NCBI RefSeq assembly: GCF_007559335.1
Contig: NZ_VMBG01000003.1
Coordinates: forward strand, 146,124-210,123
From: Rariglobus hedericola
GTDB taxonomy: Bacteria > Verrucomicrobiota > Verrucomicrobiia > Opitutales > Opitutaceae
Reading direction: 5' to 3'
DNA length: 64,000 nt
Both the position numbers and the translations under genes were made by a program. The notes below the pieces were generated by a model. The model was not told where the DNA came from. It worked only from the letters and a program-made list of their open reading frames with translations, and did not search any database. Of the stretch, positions 34,811-44,203 are shown in pieces; the first letter of the stretch is position 1; every line of letters begins with the position of its first letter.

Positions 34811-36088
34811 GTGGGCTACATCCTCCAGCTTTTGCCTTGGTTGCTCTGCGCGATTTTCGCCGGACTGCTTCTGCGCATCCATCGCGAAAAGCGCCTGACC
34901 GAGCGGGCGCACGCCAGCACCAGCGATCACTTGGAGCGCACCAGCCTCACGCTCACCCGCATCAGCCAGGCGGTGGAAAGCGCCTCTGATGCGATCGGCA
35001 TCGGCGACATGGAGTCCAATTCTCTTTACCATAACCGCGCCCACATCGCGATGTTCGGCCACACGGTGCATGAGCTCAATTCCATCGACGAACCGGCCGC
35101 GCTCTTCGTGGACAAATCCGTCGCGATGAAGATCCACGCGAGTATTCGCGCCGGTGTTTCCTGGCACGGCGAAACCGATGTGAAGACCCGCGACGGCCGC
35201 GTGATTCCCGCATTTGTGCGTGCGGATATCATCCGAGATGAGGCCGGCGCGGCCATCGGCATCTTCGGCGTGTTCACCGACATCACAGAGCGGCGTGCGG
35301 CCGAGCGCGTGCTCGCCGAGGAAAGCGAACGTTCGGCCCGCGCCCAACGCCTCGAATCCCTCGGCATGCTCGCCGGCGGCGTGGCCCACGACTTCGGCAA
35401 TCTGCTCACGATCATCATCGGCAACACCGGGATCCTCCAGTCGATGAGCGCGACCCTTCCGCCCGGCGCAGTCAAACGCACCGGCGAAATCGAATCGGCC
35501 GCCTGGCGCGCGCAGGAGTTGTCCAAAAACCTGCTGGCCTTCGCCCGCGGTTCGGATCCGCAAAAACAACAACTCCTGCTCGGCCCGCTCATCGACGTCG
35601 CCGCGCGCGGCGCGGTGCGTCATTCGATGGTGGAGCTCTCTCTCAAAATCGCGCCGGACCTCGCCGCCGTGCAGGCCGACCCCGTGCAGATCGACCAGGT
35701 CATCTCCAACCTCTGCGTCAACGCCGTGCAGGCCATGGTGAACGGCGGCCGTCTACGCGTAGCCGCCCAAAACGCCGACGGCTGGAACGGAGCGGCCTCG
35801 GGTTCACCGTTCGACGGACCGGTCGTGATCGTGACGATCACCGACACCGGCGGCGGCATTCCGGCCGATGTCCTGCCGCGCATCTGGGAGCCGTTTTTTA
35901 CGACGAAGCACAAAGGCACCGGCCTCGGCCTCGCGACAGTTTACGCCGTGGTGAAAAAACACGGCGGCAACATCACCGTGGACTCGGTGCCCGACATGGG
36001 CACGACGTTTACGCTCACGCTCCCCGCCGTCGTGGATAAAACCAAGACGGCCGCGCGCTCGGCGGACGGCATGCAGATGATCGGCTGA
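34811..36088 (+). CDS. Membrane PAS histidine kinase
   Basis: About 425 residues: one N-terminal transmembrane helix (about 3-21, [18 protein letters not shown]), a PAS domain (about 45-160, ending in [11 protein letters not shown]), then a HisKA helix with His193 in GGVAHDFGN. The HATPase domain carries [10 protein letters not shown] (N box), [10 protein letters not shown], and [18 protein letters not shown]. No receiver is attached. A GTG just before the membrane helix is taken as start. An ATG 49 codons upstream is also open, but it would place a basic, unstructured stretch in front and overlap the promoter region shared with the divergent glycosidase gene. The signal and partner are unknown. 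Confidence 0.85.
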   Translation: MGYILQLLPWLLCAIFAGLLLRIHREKRLTERAHASTSDHLERTSLTLTRISQAVESASDAIGIGDMESNSLYHNRAHIAMFGHTVHELNSIDEPAALFVDKSVAMKIHASIRAGVSWHGETDVKTRDGRVIPAFVRADIIRDEAGAAIGIFGVFTDITERRAAERVLAEESERSARAQRLESLGMLAGGVAHDFGNLLTIIIGNTGILQSMSATLPPGAVKRTGEIESAAWRAQELSKNLLAFARGSDPQKQQLLLGPLIDVAARGAVRHSMVELSLKIAPDLAAVQADPVQIDQVISNLCVNAVQAMVNGGRLRVAAQNADGWNGAASGSPFDGPVVIVTITDTGGGIPADVLPRIWEPFFTTKHKGTGLGLATVYAVVKKHGGNITVDSVPDMGTTFTLTLPAVVDKTKTAARSADGMQMIG

Positions 36089-36114
36089 GAAAAGGCCCGC
36101 GCCTTCCTCGTCGT

Positions 36115-37356
36115 TCAACCCGCAAACGTCGTGAGCAACCGCGCGTAGATTTTCGCACTCGCGACCAGTTCACGCACGGACGCGCGCTCATCGACGGCGT
36201 GGCAGTTGTCCCCGCCCGGGCCGTAGCCGAGCGTGGGAATCTTCAGGTGGTGCGAGAAGAAGTGCATATCGTTAAAACCATACGACGTGCGGAAGACGCC
36301 CTTCTGTTTACGCACCTGCGTGACGCACTCCGCCATCGCGGTGAAAAACGGATCGTCGGGCGACGTGAACGACGGGTGGTTGTGCGAAACCTTCTCCACC
36401 GTGATACGGCACTGCGGGATCGCCTTGGCCGCGTCGCGCAAAAACGCCCGCAGCTCTCGTTCGACTGCCGCGACGCTTTCGACCGGCAGCACGCGGCGGT
36501 CGATGGAGAAACTCGCGAGCGCGGGCACGGTGTTGATTTTGCCGCCGGGACCGGAGGCGAACATGCCGCCGACGTTGATGGTGGGTGTCTTCACGACGCC
36601 GTCGGGCGAGGTGAATGTGCGCTTGGTGAGGACGCGCTTGTAAGCGTCGAGCGAGCGCACGAGCGCGGACATTTTTTCGAGGGCGTTGATGCCTTGGTCG
36701 GGACGGCTGCCGTGGGCGGCCTTGCCGTGCACGGTGACGTTGAGCCAGACCACGCCGTTATGGCCGCAGCAGATGCCGTTGCCCTCGCCGCCTTCCATGA
36801 CGATCGCGTAGTCGGGACGGATCGGCGCGTGTTTCACGAGCCAGCCGGCGCCGAGTTCGGAATCAGTTTCCTCGTCGGCCGTGAACGACACCTCGACGTT
36901 CATCTTCGGCGCGGTGCCGGTGGCCTTGAGCGCGCGGAGTGCGAGTAACAGCGCCGCGTGCGAGCCCTTCATGTCGGCCGTGCCGCGTCCGTAAATCCAG
37001 CCGGCGTCCACCGCGCCGCTGAAAGGACTGCCATGCTTCCAGTCGCCCGACACGGGAACCACGTCGTAATGGGCATTAAAATGAACCGTCTTTTTCGCGC
37101 CGCGCACGGCGAGTTTACCGAGGACGTTGTAACGCGGATAACCGTGCTGATCGGCGGGTAGGGTTTGCTTCAGCAACGCACGCGGCACGGGAAACCGGCG
37201 GGTTTTGAGCCCCGCGGAGGTCAGCTCGGCGGCCAGCAGATTCGTGATCTCGTCATAGTGATCACCGGGAGGGTTCACCGTGGGAATGCGCACCGATCGC
37301 TGTAACAGCTCAATCAGGTCGTCGGAGTGGGCATCAATATAATCAAAGGGCGACAT
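36115..37356 (-). CDS. M20-family metallopeptidase (ArgE/DapE-like)
   Basis: 413 residues. The di-zinc ligands and catalytic residues are visible: His96 and Asp98 in HYDVVPV, the bridging Asp128 in GRGTADMKGS, the Glu162-Glu163 pair in TADEETDSE, Glu188 in MEGGEG, and a C-terminal His in GGDNCHAVDE. The dimerisation lid lies in the middle (HGKAAHGSRPDQGINALE). Such enzymes hydrolyse N-acyl amino acids or small peptides in the cytoplasm; the exact substrate is not assigned. The ATG chosen (MSPFDYIDAH) matches the family start. It lies head to head with the cupin gene, about 54 nt apart. Confidence 0.88.
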   Translation of the reverse strand: MSPFDYIDAHSDDLIELLQRSVRIPTVNPPGDHYDEITNLLAAELTSAGLKTRRFPVPRALLKQTLPADQHGYPRYNVLGKLAVRGAKKTVHFNAHYDVVPVSGDWKHGSPFSGAVDAGWIYGRGTADMKGSHAALLLALRALKATGTAPKMNVEVSFTADEETDSELGAGWLVKHAPIRPDYAIVMEGGEGNGICCGHNGVVWLNVTVHGKAAHGSRPDQGINALEKMSALVRSLDAYKRVLTKRTFTSPDGVVKTPTINVGGMFASGPGGKINTVPALASFSIDRRVLPVESVAAVERELRAFLRDAAKAIPQCRITVEKVSHNHPSFTSPDDPFFTAMAECVTQVRKQKGVFRTSYGFNDMHFFSHHLKIPTLGYGPGGDNCHAVDERASVRELVASAKIYARLLTTFAG

Positions 37357-37410
37357 CGCCCCGAAAACTAGACGTGTTGCCACGCCGCGCGAGGCGATAA
37401 ACATCCACGC

Positions 37411-37899
37411 ATGCCCACCGCTGCCGAGATCATTGCCACCCTGAAGCTTGAGCCGCTGCCCAACGAAGGGGGATTTTTCCGCCAGACGTATGTTAGCACG
37501 CCCATACTGGCCAACGGACGCGCGGCGGGCACCGCGATTTATTTCCTGATCACGCCGGACGGATTCTCGGCACTGCATCTTCTGGAGACTGACGAGATCT
37601 GGCATTTTTACGCCGGCGATCCCGTCGAACACGTGATGCTCGACGATTACTTCGACCTTAACGAGAAACACATCCTCGGCAGCGACCCCACCGCCGGCCA
37701 ACACCCACAACTCATCGTCCCGCCTCATTACTGGCAAGGCGCCCGCCTCGCCCCCGGCCCGCAAACGCACGGCTGGGCGCTGCTCGGTTGCACCATGTCG
37801 CCCGGCTGGGACGAGCAGGAATTCAAGCTGGGCGACCGCGACACGTTGATCGCGCAATTCCCCGCGTGGGCCTCCGATATTCGCGCACTCACGCGATGA
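37411..37899 (+). CDS. Cupin-superfamily DUF985 protein
   Basis: 162 residues with the DUF985 pattern: LEPLPNEGGFFRQTYVS near 13-29, TAIYFLITPDGFSALHLL, and the cupin metal-box-like DEIWHFYAGDPVE with His65. A second part, QLIVPPHYWQGARLAPG, follows. The fold is a beta-barrel cupin; no reaction is established for the family. It is the first gene of a plus-strand run with pdxH (42 nt gap), a histidine kinase, an RmlD-like SDR and a LipM/LplA-like protein. Confidence 0.82.
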   Translation: MPTAAEIIATLKLEPLPNEGGFFRQTYVSTPILANGRAAGTAIYFLITPDGFSALHLLETDEIWHFYAGDPVEHVMLDDYFDLNEKHILGSDPTAGQHPQLIVPPHYWQGARLAPGPQTHGWALLGCTMSPGWDEQEFKLGDRDTLIAQFPAWASDIRALTR

Positions 37900-37941
37900 T
37901 TTTTGACAGTCCGCCGCCGCGTTGCATCGTTAATCGCACTC

Positions 37942-38580
37942 ATGTCCCTCGCCGACCTTCGCAAAGATTACAGCCTCTCGGGCCTTCTGGAGAAGGACCT
38001 CGCGCGCGATCCGTTCCGCCAGTTCGACAAGTGGTTTCAGGAAGCCGAGGCCGCCAAGCTCGTCGAGCCCAACGCCATGACGCTCGCCACCGCGACGAAA
38101 GACGGACGCCCCTCCGCCCGCACCGTTCTCCTCAAGGGCGTCGATGGCCGCGGCTTCGTTTTCTACAGTAACTACGAGAGCCGCAAAGGCCGCGAACTCG
38201 CCGAGAATCCCCGCGCCTCGCTGCTCTTCCCCTGGATCGCGCTCGAGCGCCAGATCATCATCGAGGGCACGCTGGCCAAAATCACCCGCGAGGAAAGCGA
38301 CGCGTATTTCCACAGCCGCCCGCGCGCCAGCCAGCTCGGCGCCTGGGTCTCGCAGCAAAGCTCCATCATCACCGGCCGCTCTGTCCTCGAAGACGCGATG
38401 AAGGCCCTCGAAAAAAAACACGCCGGCGCCGAGATCCCGCTGCCGCCCGCCTGGGGTGGTTACCGCCTCGCTCCGGAAACCGTGGAATTCTGGCAGGGCC
38501 GTCGCAGCCGCCTGCACGACCGCCTGCGCTACCGCCGTGAAACCGACGGCACCTGGATCGTCGAGCGTCTCGCTCCCTGA
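37942..38580 (+). CDS. pdxH: Pyridoxamine 5'-phosphate oxidase
   Basis: 212 residues, an FMN-dependent enzyme that makes pyridoxal 5'-phosphate from pyridoxine or pyridoxamine 5'-phosphate. Family blocks are clear: [87 protein letters not shown], and the C-terminal [19 protein letters not shown]. The ATG at [10 protein letters not shown] is chosen for family length; 13 extra codons upstream are not conserved. It lies 7 nt before the next gene, a histidine kinase. Confidence 0.95.
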   Translation: MSLADLRKDYSLSGLLEKDLARDPFRQFDKWFQEAEAAKLVEPNAMTLATATKDGRPSARTVLLKGVDGRGFVFYSNYESRKGRELAENPRASLLFPWIALERQIIIEGTLAKITREESDAYFHSRPRASQLGAWVSQQSSIITGRSVLEDAMKALEKKHAGAEIPLPPAWGGYRLAPETVEFWQGRRSRLHDRLRYRRETDGTWIVERLAP

Positions 38581-38587
38581 AGCCGCC

Positions 38588-40171
38588 GTGCCTAGCCCCA
38601 AAAAAACCACCCGCCTGCGCTCACCCGCACGCCCTTCGGAACGTTTGCGCGCCGCCGCCCTGGATACCCTCGGCGAGGGCGTGATCATCGCCGACGGCCG
38701 CTGGCAACGCGGCGGTTTTCGTATCGCATTTGTCAATACGAGCATCTGCACGATGACCGGCTGGTCCGCCGCCGAACTGCGCCAGCATCCGCACGGTTTC
38801 CTGCACACCGACACCCGCCATCTCACCGATCTGCGTCGCTGGCGCAGCAAGGCCAGCCAGGGCCGCACGTTCACCGGCGAGGGCTATCTCACGCGCCGTG
38901 ACGGCACCCGGCTCTACACCACCTGGACGTTCAGTCTCGTCGCGGGGGCCCGCGGGGCCATCACCCATGTCGCGATCACCTACCGCGACATGACTGCCAA
39001 GCGCAGCCTGCAAGAAGCTCTCATCCACTCGCAGCGCCTCGAAGCGGTCAACCGTCTCGCCGGTGGCGTCGCCCACGATTTCAACAACCTCCTTTCCGTC
39101 ATCAACGGCTACTGTGAGATCCTCGGCAGCAAGCCGTCCGTCCGCAAGGAAGCCACGCGCGAGGTCGGCGAGATCCACCGCGCCGGTCTGCAAGCCGCCG
39201 GCCTCGTGCGCCAGTTGCTCGCCTTCAGCCGCCGCCAGACGATGGACCCGAAGGTCGTCAGCCTCAACCAGCTCGTCCGCGACAACGCCGGTATCTTTGC
39301 CAAGCTCCTCGGCCCCGGCAAATCCATCGCCCTCGCCCTCGACGCCACGACCGACCACGTGCTCGTCGATCCGTCGCAGCTCCAACAGGTCCTTCTCAAC
39401 CTCACCCTCAACGCGCGCGACGCCCTCTCCCCAGGCGGCGGCGTCACCATCACGACCGCCAATCGCCTCATCGACTCCCGTTTTCACGCCCGCGCCGGCG
39501 ACACGCCCCCCGGCCGCTACCTGCAACTCTGCGTTCAGGATAACGGCCGCGGCATGGACGAACAAACGCAGGCCCATCTTTTCGAGCCGTTCTTCACCAC
39601 CAAGGAGCACGGGCAGGGCACAGGCCTCGGCCTCGCGTTGGTTTACGGCGTGGTCCAGCAAAGCGGCGGTTACATCAGCGTGCGCAGTGCCGCCGGCTTT
39701 GGCTCGACCTTCGAGATTCTGCTCCCCGAGGTAAACGAGCCCGCCGACCCGCAGCCCACCTCACCCGGCCCCCTTCCTTCTACCCGCGGCCGCGAAACCA
39801 TTCTCATCACCGAGGCCGATCCGGTCGTCGGCAAAATGGTCGCCGGTATTCTCACGACCGACGGCTACACCGTCCTCGCCAGCGGCTCGCCCGCGAAAGC
39901 CCAGCTGCTCGCCCGCCGCCACAAAAAGCCCATCCATCTTCTCATCGGCAACCTGCAACCGGCCGACTCCCTCAAGCTCGCCAAGGCCCTGCACTCCACC
40001 CACCCGGACCTGCGCATACTCGCCACCGACAGCACCCCGATCGCCCCCCTCGCCTGGCTCCCCCGCGAGGCTCAGGCCACCTTGGTCAAGCCCTACGCCC
40101 TCAGCACGCTCCTGCACACCGTGCGCGCCTTGCTCGACGGCAAAACCGCCCGCCCGCGCAGCAAAGCCTGA
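38588..40171 (+). CDS. PAS histidine kinase with degenerate receiver domain
   Basis: About 527 residues, no membrane segment: PAS (about 20-135), HisKA with His163 in GGVAHDFNN, HATPase with [20 protein letters not shown] and [13 protein letters not shown], and a C-terminal receiver-like domain (about 398-520). In the receiver the phosphoacceptor position reads LLIGNLQP, with Asn455 where Asp is expected. The acidic pair is reduced to EAD, while the Lys in LVKPYAL remains, so it is probably not phosphorylated. The start is a GTG 7 nt after the pdxH stop; an ATG further up would lie inside pdxH. It is embedded in a cofactor-related gene run. A cytoplasmic sensor role is inferred. Confidence 0.85.
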   Translation: MPSPKKTTRLRSPARPSERLRAAALDTLGEGVIIADGRWQRGGFRIAFVNTSICTMTGWSAAELRQHPHGFLHTDTRHLTDLRRWRSKASQGRTFTGEGYLTRRDGTRLYTTWTFSLVAGARGAITHVAITYRDMTAKRSLQEALIHSQRLEAVNRLAGGVAHDFNNLLSVINGYCEILGSKPSVRKEATREVGEIHRAGLQAAGLVRQLLAFSRRQTMDPKVVSLNQLVRDNAGIFAKLLGPGKSIALALDATTDHVLVDPSQLQQVLLNLTLNARDALSPGGGVTITTANRLIDSRFHARAGDTPPGRYLQLCVQDNGRGMDEQTQAHLFEPFFTTKEHGQGTGLGLALVYGVVQQSGGYISVRSAAGFGSTFEILLPEVNEPADPQPTSPGPLPSTRGRETILITEADPVVGKMVAGILTTDGYTVLASGSPAKAQLLARRHKKPIHLLIGNLQPADSLKLAKALHSTHPDLRILATDSTPIAPLAWLPREAQATLVKPYALSTLLHTVRALLDGKTARPRSKA

Positions 40172-40184
40172 ACCCCGCCCCGCC

Positions 40185-41114
40185 ATGAAAATCCTCCTCA
40201 CCGGTGCTTCCGGTCTTGTCGGCAGCGCCTTCGCCCAAGCCGCCACCCGCCGCGGCCATCAAGTCACCGGCCTCGTCGGCAACCACCCCGGCTCCGTCCC
40301 CGGTCTCGCCGCCCAACGCACCGCCGATCTCACCGACGAAGCCGCGCTCACCGCGACCGTCCTCGAACTGTTTCCCGACGCCATCGTCAACTGCGCCGCG
40401 ATCTCCGAGCCCGCCCAGTGCGATGCCGATCCGGCCCGCGCCCAAGCCCTCAACGTTGCCTTGCCCGCCACGCTGGCACGTCTCGCCAATCACCTCAGCG
40501 CACGTCTGGTCCACCTCTCCTCCGAACAGGTTTTCGACGGCACGAGCCCCGCGCCCTACACGGTCAAAAGCCCCGTCAAACCGATCAACCTCTACGCCCG
40601 CCAGAAGGTCGAAAGCGAACGCCTCGTCCACACCGCCGCGCCCGATTTCGCCATCACGCTCCGCGCCCCGCTGCTCACCGGTAACAGCCTCACCGGAAAA
40701 CGCAGCCTCCACGAACGCCTCTTTGCCGACTGGTCGGCCGGCAAGACCCCCAAGGTCTATACCGACGAATTCCGCCAACCCTGCACCGCCTCAAACCTCT
40801 CCGATCTCATGGTCGAGCTGCTCGAGCGCAACGACGCCCGCGGCGTGTTTCACTGGGCCGGCGCCGACACCCTATCGCGTTACGAACTCGCCCGCCGCAT
40901 CCGCGCGCATTTCAAGCTGAGCGACACCGCCGCCCCGCTCGAAACCATCACCCGCGACGGCGATCCACGCGCCGCCTCGAAGCGCCAGGCCAGCCTCGCC
41001 CTCGACCTGAAACCTCTTGCCGGCGTGGTCAAAACGCCCATCGAAACCTTCGCCGCCCAACTCGACCAGTTCATCATCCCACCCGCCTATCGCGCGTGGT
41101 ATTTCAGCGCATGA
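40185..41114 (+). CDS. RmlD-like NAD(P)-dependent sugar-nucleotide reductase family protein
   Basis: 309 residues of the extended SDR type, closest in pattern to dTDP-4-dehydrorhamnose reductase. The Rossmann start is MKILLTGASGLVGSAF, followed by FPDAIVNCAAISEPAQCDAD. LVHLSSEQVFDGTSPAPYT and the catalytic YARQK (Tyr134, Lys138 region) complete the core. No other dTDP-rhamnose genes are near, so its substrate could differ. Its stop overlaps the start of the next gene by 4 nt (ATGA), and it follows the histidine kinase by 13 nt, so it belongs to the same operon. Confidence 0.8.
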   Translation: MKILLTGASGLVGSAFAQAATRRGHQVTGLVGNHPGSVPGLAAQRTADLTDEAALTATVLELFPDAIVNCAAISEPAQCDADPARAQALNVALPATLARLANHLSARLVHLSSEQVFDGTSPAPYTVKSPVKPINLYARQKVESERLVHTAAPDFAITLRAPLLTGNSLTGKRSLHERLFADWSAGKTPKVYTDEFRQPCTASNLSDLMVELLERNDARGVFHWAGADTLSRYELARRIRAHFKLSDTAAPLETITRDGDPRAASKRQASLALDLKPLAGVVKTPIETFAAQLDQFIIPPAYRAWYFSA

Positions 41115-41842
41115 TTTTAGATCTGCTGCCCACGCGCACCGCGGGAGCCGCCGAAAACATGGCGGCGGATTTCCTTCTGCTGCAGCGCTACCCCGAAAGC
41201 ACGCACGCCCGCTTCCGTCACTACGACTGGCGCGGCCCCGCCTTTACCTTCGGCTACAGCCAGAAAATCGCCTACGTCCGCGCACAACTCGCCACCCTCG
41301 CGCCCGATGAACACCTCGACCTCACCCGCCGCCCCACCGGCGGCGGCGTGGTCGACCACCGCGACGACTGGACCTTTGCCCTCGTGATCCCGCGCGGCCA
41401 CGCGCTCTACGACGCGCGGGCCACGGAGAGTTACCGCCAGATCCACGCCGACCTCACCGCCGCCCTACGCGACCAAGGCCAGCCCGTCATCCTCAAGGAA
41501 CGCTGCGAGCCCGCTGCAGAAGGCGCTGCCTGCGAACCCGGTCCGACCGTCTGCTTCACGCGCCCCGAACTCTATGACGTCATCCACGCCGACACCGGCG
41601 CCAAGGTCGCGGGCGCCGCGCAGAAACGCACCAAGCACGGCCTGCTTTTCCAAGGTAGCATCGCCAAGACCGTGCTCGCTCCGACGATGGACTGGGACGC
41701 CTTCGAGGAAGCCTTCACCGCCCGCCTGGCCACCACGCTCGGCGCCGAAGCCGTGCCCACGCCCTGGCCCGAGTTTGCCGAGGGCGAACACGACGGCCTC
41801 ACCGAACAATACACGTCCACCGAGTGGATCGAGTATCGTTAG
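41111..41842 (+). CDS. LipM/LplA-like lipoyl or octanoyl transferase
   Basis: 243 residues of the biotin/lipoate ligase fold. The segment LTRRPTGGGVVDHRDDWTFA is the family glycine-rich motif. The conserved Lys165 is in GAKVAGAAQ, and Cys148 in TVCFTRPELYDV matches the position of the acyl-carrying cysteine of LipM-type octanoyltransferases. It could therefore load octanoyl groups onto lipoyl domains (LipM) or ligate free lipoate (LplA); I lean to LipM because of the Cys. Translation is coupled to the RmlD-like gene through a 4-nt overlap. It ends 9 nt before the convergent deacetylase gene. Confidence 0.78.
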   Translation: MILDLLPTRTAGAAENMAADFLLLQRYPESTHARFRHYDWRGPAFTFGYSQKIAYVRAQLATLAPDEHLDLTRRPTGGGVVDHRDDWTFALVIPRGHALYDARATESYRQIHADLTAALRDQGQPVILKERCEPAAEGAACEPGPTVCFTRPELYDVIHADTGAKVAGAAQKRTKHGLLFQGSIAKTVLAPTMDWDAFEEAFTARLATTLGAEAVPTPWPEFAEGEHDGLTEQYTSTEWIEYR

Positions 41843-41851
41843 GCCGGCGAC

Positions 41852-42715
41852 TCACCCCAGCTTCACCAACTGCCCGGGCGGCACGTCGACGAGCTTGCCG
41901 TCCACGTTCAACGTCACGGTCAGCGCACTCGGATTAAACGCCGTCGCACGGTTGGCCGCGATCTGCACGCGCTTCCTCGCCTCCTCGTAATCGAACAGCT
42001 CGATGTTGGTGCAATACCACACGTCGGCATGGCCGGAGAGCGGCTTGTAGATGCGCTCGATGCCCTCCCAGTCGTTCTTGTCGAAGAACTCGAACGCATG
42101 GCCCCAGATGTAGAACACTCCCGAGTAACGCGCATTGCCATGCAGCGCTGCAAATCGTTCAGGCACCGTAGGATTTGACGCATATTGATGCGCCGTGCTC
42201 GCCCACGCCAGCGGCTCCGACGGCGGGAAACAATTCGCCGCATTTTCGCACGTGCGGCTGTAAACAACCCCCAGTCCTCGCAGCGTCTCGATCACCCGCG
42301 CATCATACGCGCCGAACGGATAAGCCATACCGCGCACCGGATAACCGACGATGTCCTCGAGTGCCTTCCGGTCATCCAACACCTCCGTCGCAATCTGCGA
42401 AGCATCAAGCCGGTCGAGCCACGGATGCGTCACCGTGTGGATGGCGACTTCATGCCCGCGATAAAGCTCCGCGATCTCGGAGGCATCGAGGTTGGTGCGC
42501 GTCGCTCCAGGAGCATCCACCGCCGCCTTGCCAGTCCGCTGCAGCTTGCTCGAGTTGAGGTTGAACGTGCCCTTGATTCCCCATGCGTTGAAGGCCTCGA
42601 CGATGCGGCGGTCGAACGTATGGCCGTCATCAAAACTGGTGGTGACGGCGATGCGTTTGCCGGCCGGGAAACGACAGATCTCAATGCGTGCAGGACGGGG
42701 TGAATCGGTGCTCAT
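41852..42715 (-). CDS. Polysaccharide deacetylase family protein (CE4-like)
   Basis: 287 residues. The catalytic signature SFDDG is at 27-31 and the metal-binding HTVTHPWL has His93 and His97. MAYPFGAYD (motif 3) follows further on. These suggest zinc-dependent N- or O-deacetylation of a glycan. No signal peptide is seen from the chosen ATG (MSTDSPRPARIE), so the site of action is unclear. The C-terminal 60 residues (TVTLNVDGKLVDVPPG) look like an added small beta module. The substrate is unknown. Confidence 0.82.
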   Translation of the reverse strand: MSTDSPRPARIEICRFPAGKRIAVTTSFDDGHTFDRRIVEAFNAWGIKGTFNLNSSKLQRTGKAAVDAPGATRTNLDASEIAELYRGHEVAIHTVTHPWLDRLDASQIATEVLDDRKALEDIVGYPVRGMAYPFGAYDARVIETLRGLGVVYSRTCENAANCFPPSEPLAWASTAHQYASNPTVPERFAALHGNARYSGVFYIWGHAFEFFDKNDWEGIERIYKPLSGHADVWYCTNIELFDYEEARKRVQIAANRATAFNPSALTVTLNVDGKLVDVPPGQLVKLG

Positions 42716-43008
42716 ATTTGAAAATATTTTTCTCAAACCCGATCCTGGCAAAGCCGCCGCGCCGTGTCCAACGCCAAGCCGCGAAGTCGTTTTATGTGTT
42801 TTTCAGAGGAGAAAATCGAGACGTATCCATTTTTCAATTACGCCTTCCGCACGTCCGCCGATGATCCGCAAAATCCTGCGTTTGCGCTCACTGGACACTT
42901 GCAATTCTTATACGCTCACTGATGCTGTCGCTGCGCGGCGCATAGTGCGCCAAGCGCTCGGGGATTCTCTTCGAGCGTAAATACCAGAACCAAAAACATC
43001 CACATCCC

Positions 43009-43113
43009 ATGGCCAAAGCCAAAAAAGTCGTTAAGAAAGTTGTCGCTAAGAAAGCCGTCAAAAAAGCCGCCCCTAAGAAGGCTGTGAAGAAGGCCGTCGC
43101 CAAGAAGAAGTAA
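43009..43113 (+). CDS. 34-residue Lys/Ala/Val-rich histone-like peptide
   Basis: A very short gene: MAKAKKVVKKVVAKKA, then VKKAAPKKAVKKAV, then AKKK. About half the residues are lysine and nearly all others are Ala or Val, with one Pro. The pattern of KK pairs every four to five residues resembles the tails of histone H1 and the HC1/HC2-type nucleoid proteins of related phyla, so DNA binding is likely but inferred. Codon use for Lys alternates AAA and AAG, which argues against a simple repeat artefact. It is followed at once by a terminator that overlaps its stop codon, and then by a second terminator, so it is a separate and probably strongly expressed unit. Confidence 0.7.
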   Translation: MAKAKKVVKKVVAKKAVKKAAPKKAVKKAVAKKK

Positions 43114-43139
43114 CGAGCCCCGCTCGTTGCTTTTTTTTA
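43112..43139 (+). terminator. Terminator overlapping the stop of the Lys-rich peptide gene
   Basis: A 7-bp stem AACGAGC/GCTCGTT with loop CCC is followed by GC and eight Ts. The stem begins within the TAA stop codon. Confidence 0.85.
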
Positions 43140-43146
43140 TGGCTAA

Positions 43147-43178
43147 GGCCGCCCGGTAAAACGGGCGGCCTTTTTATT
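43147..43178 (+). terminator. Second, tandem terminator
   Basis: A 9-bp GC-rich stem GGCCGCCCG/CGGGCGGCC with a 6-nt loop (GTAAAA) is followed by five Ts. It starts 8 nt after the first terminator. It might also serve as part of a bidirectional block for the minus-strand gene on the right. Confidence 0.85.
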
Positions 43179-43228
43179 GTCCGTTTTCCAAGGGAGGACG
43201 AACCGACCGTCCGCCTCCCCGCCCGCTG

Positions 43229-43570
43229 TCAGTTCATCCAATAGCCGCCACCCTTTTCGTCTCCGCCCACGCCGACGCCCTCGAGTTCTTCCTCGGCTTG
43301 CTCGGCCGGCACTTCCTCAAGCGGGGCAAACCGCTCCGACGAAAACCCCAGCTCCTGCTGGCCGGCGTGGAACGGATCCGGCGGGTTCACCAGTTCGTTG
43401 AGCAGCAGGCCGACGGTCGCGCTGTCGCCACCCTTGACGACTTTTTCACGACCGAGAAACACCTCGCGAATCGTGTAGGTGTTACCCTTCGCGGGGAGTT
43501 GTTTGTAGATGGCGCGGATGACCGCCGTGAAGCTGTCATTCGTGCAGACGACTTTCTGTCCTTTGACCAT
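43229..43570 (-). CDS. Hypothetical protein
   Basis: 113 residues, soluble, no family recognised. The N-terminal part reads as a small beta/alpha module (VVCTNDSFTAVIRAIYKQLP, then TYTIREVFLGREKV). The middle has LNELVNPPDPFHAGQQELGF, and the C-terminus is acidic and glycine-rich, ending GGGYWMN. The Asn-Pro-Pro-Asp motif before a charged tail is distinctive but of unknown meaning. It is downstream of the DUF5069 gene on the same strand, 57 nt away, so they may be cotranscribed. Confidence 0.6.
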   Translation of the reverse strand: MVKGQKVVCTNDSFTAVIRAIYKQLPAKGNTYTIREVFLGREKVVKGGDSATVGLLLNELVNPPDPFHAGQQELGFSSERFAPLEEVPAEQAEEELEGVGVGGDEKGGGYWMN

Positions 43571-43627
43571 GATGAGGGAAATGTAGGCGTTTTAAGGTGC
43601 GAAGCAATGGGTAGAAGGGGTCCGGCT

Positions 43628-44089
43628 TCACTCGATGCGACCTTCGTCGAAGTCGATCAGGTCCGGCACACTGATGATCTGCTCCGCGCGGTCGGCGCAG
43701 CCCATGTTGGTCAGCGCTTCCTTTAAAAACTCACGTCCGGCGACCGTCATGCCCTTCTGGGCCAGTTCGCGGTTCCACTTCACCGCTCGCACATCGGCGG
43801 GAAGGATGGCCTTTAAGCCGGCCTCAATTTCCTCGGTCGTCGAGGATTCGAAAACGATTTTCTCCACCGCCGCGGGGTCGATGCCGAGGTGCATGCAAAG
43901 GAAGCGGTCCAGCCCGCGCTTGTAGTTCTTCGCATAGCTGGCGGGGAGCGCACCGTGGGCTTTCACATAGGCGCACTTGGCCAGGAAGCGCGGCAGATAA
44001 AGCAAACCAGTCGCCGGATGCGGCACATAAGGCGACGGTAGCGTGGTCAGCACTTCTCCGGTGGAACCAGGAATGGGTTTGGACGGCAT
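43628..44089 (-). CDS. DUF5069-type protein
   Basis: 153 residues. The stretch TGLLYLPRFLAKCAYVKAHG followed by YAKNYKRGLDRFLCMHLGID fits the DUF5069 family. The rest is helical and acidic, ending DLIDFDEGRIE. The ATG chosen is where the family pattern becomes plausible; a further 33 upstream codons are open but overlap the terminator of the DUF481 gene. The function is unknown. Confidence 0.65.
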   Translation of the reverse strand: MPSKPIPGSTGEVLTTLPSPYVPHPATGLLYLPRFLAKCAYVKAHGALPASYAKNYKRGLDRFLCMHLGIDPAAVEKIVFESSTTEEIEAGLKAILPADVRAVKWNRELAQKGMTVAGREFLKEALTNMGCADRAEQIISVPDLIDFDEGRIE

Positions 44090-44144
44090 GGTCGCCCACT
44101 GCACCCGAGAGCGGTGCAGAAGAAAACCCCTTTCTTTCGGACAC

Positions 44145-44176
44145 AAAAAACCCCGCGCCTTGGCGGGCGCGGGGTT
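44145..44176 (-). terminator. Terminator after the DUF481 gene
   Basis: On the minus strand the 11-bp stem AACCCCGCGCC/GGCGCGGGGTT with a 6-nt loop is followed by six Ts. It lies about 28 nt beyond the DUF481 gene stop. Confidence 0.85.
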
Positions 44177-44203
44177 GGCGACGAACAACGCCGGACAGGC
44201 GGC

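Noticed and set aside
42861..42980. Possible 39-codon peptide gene upstream of the Lys-rich peptide
   Set aside because: No ribosome site, ordinary composition, and no support beyond an open frame.
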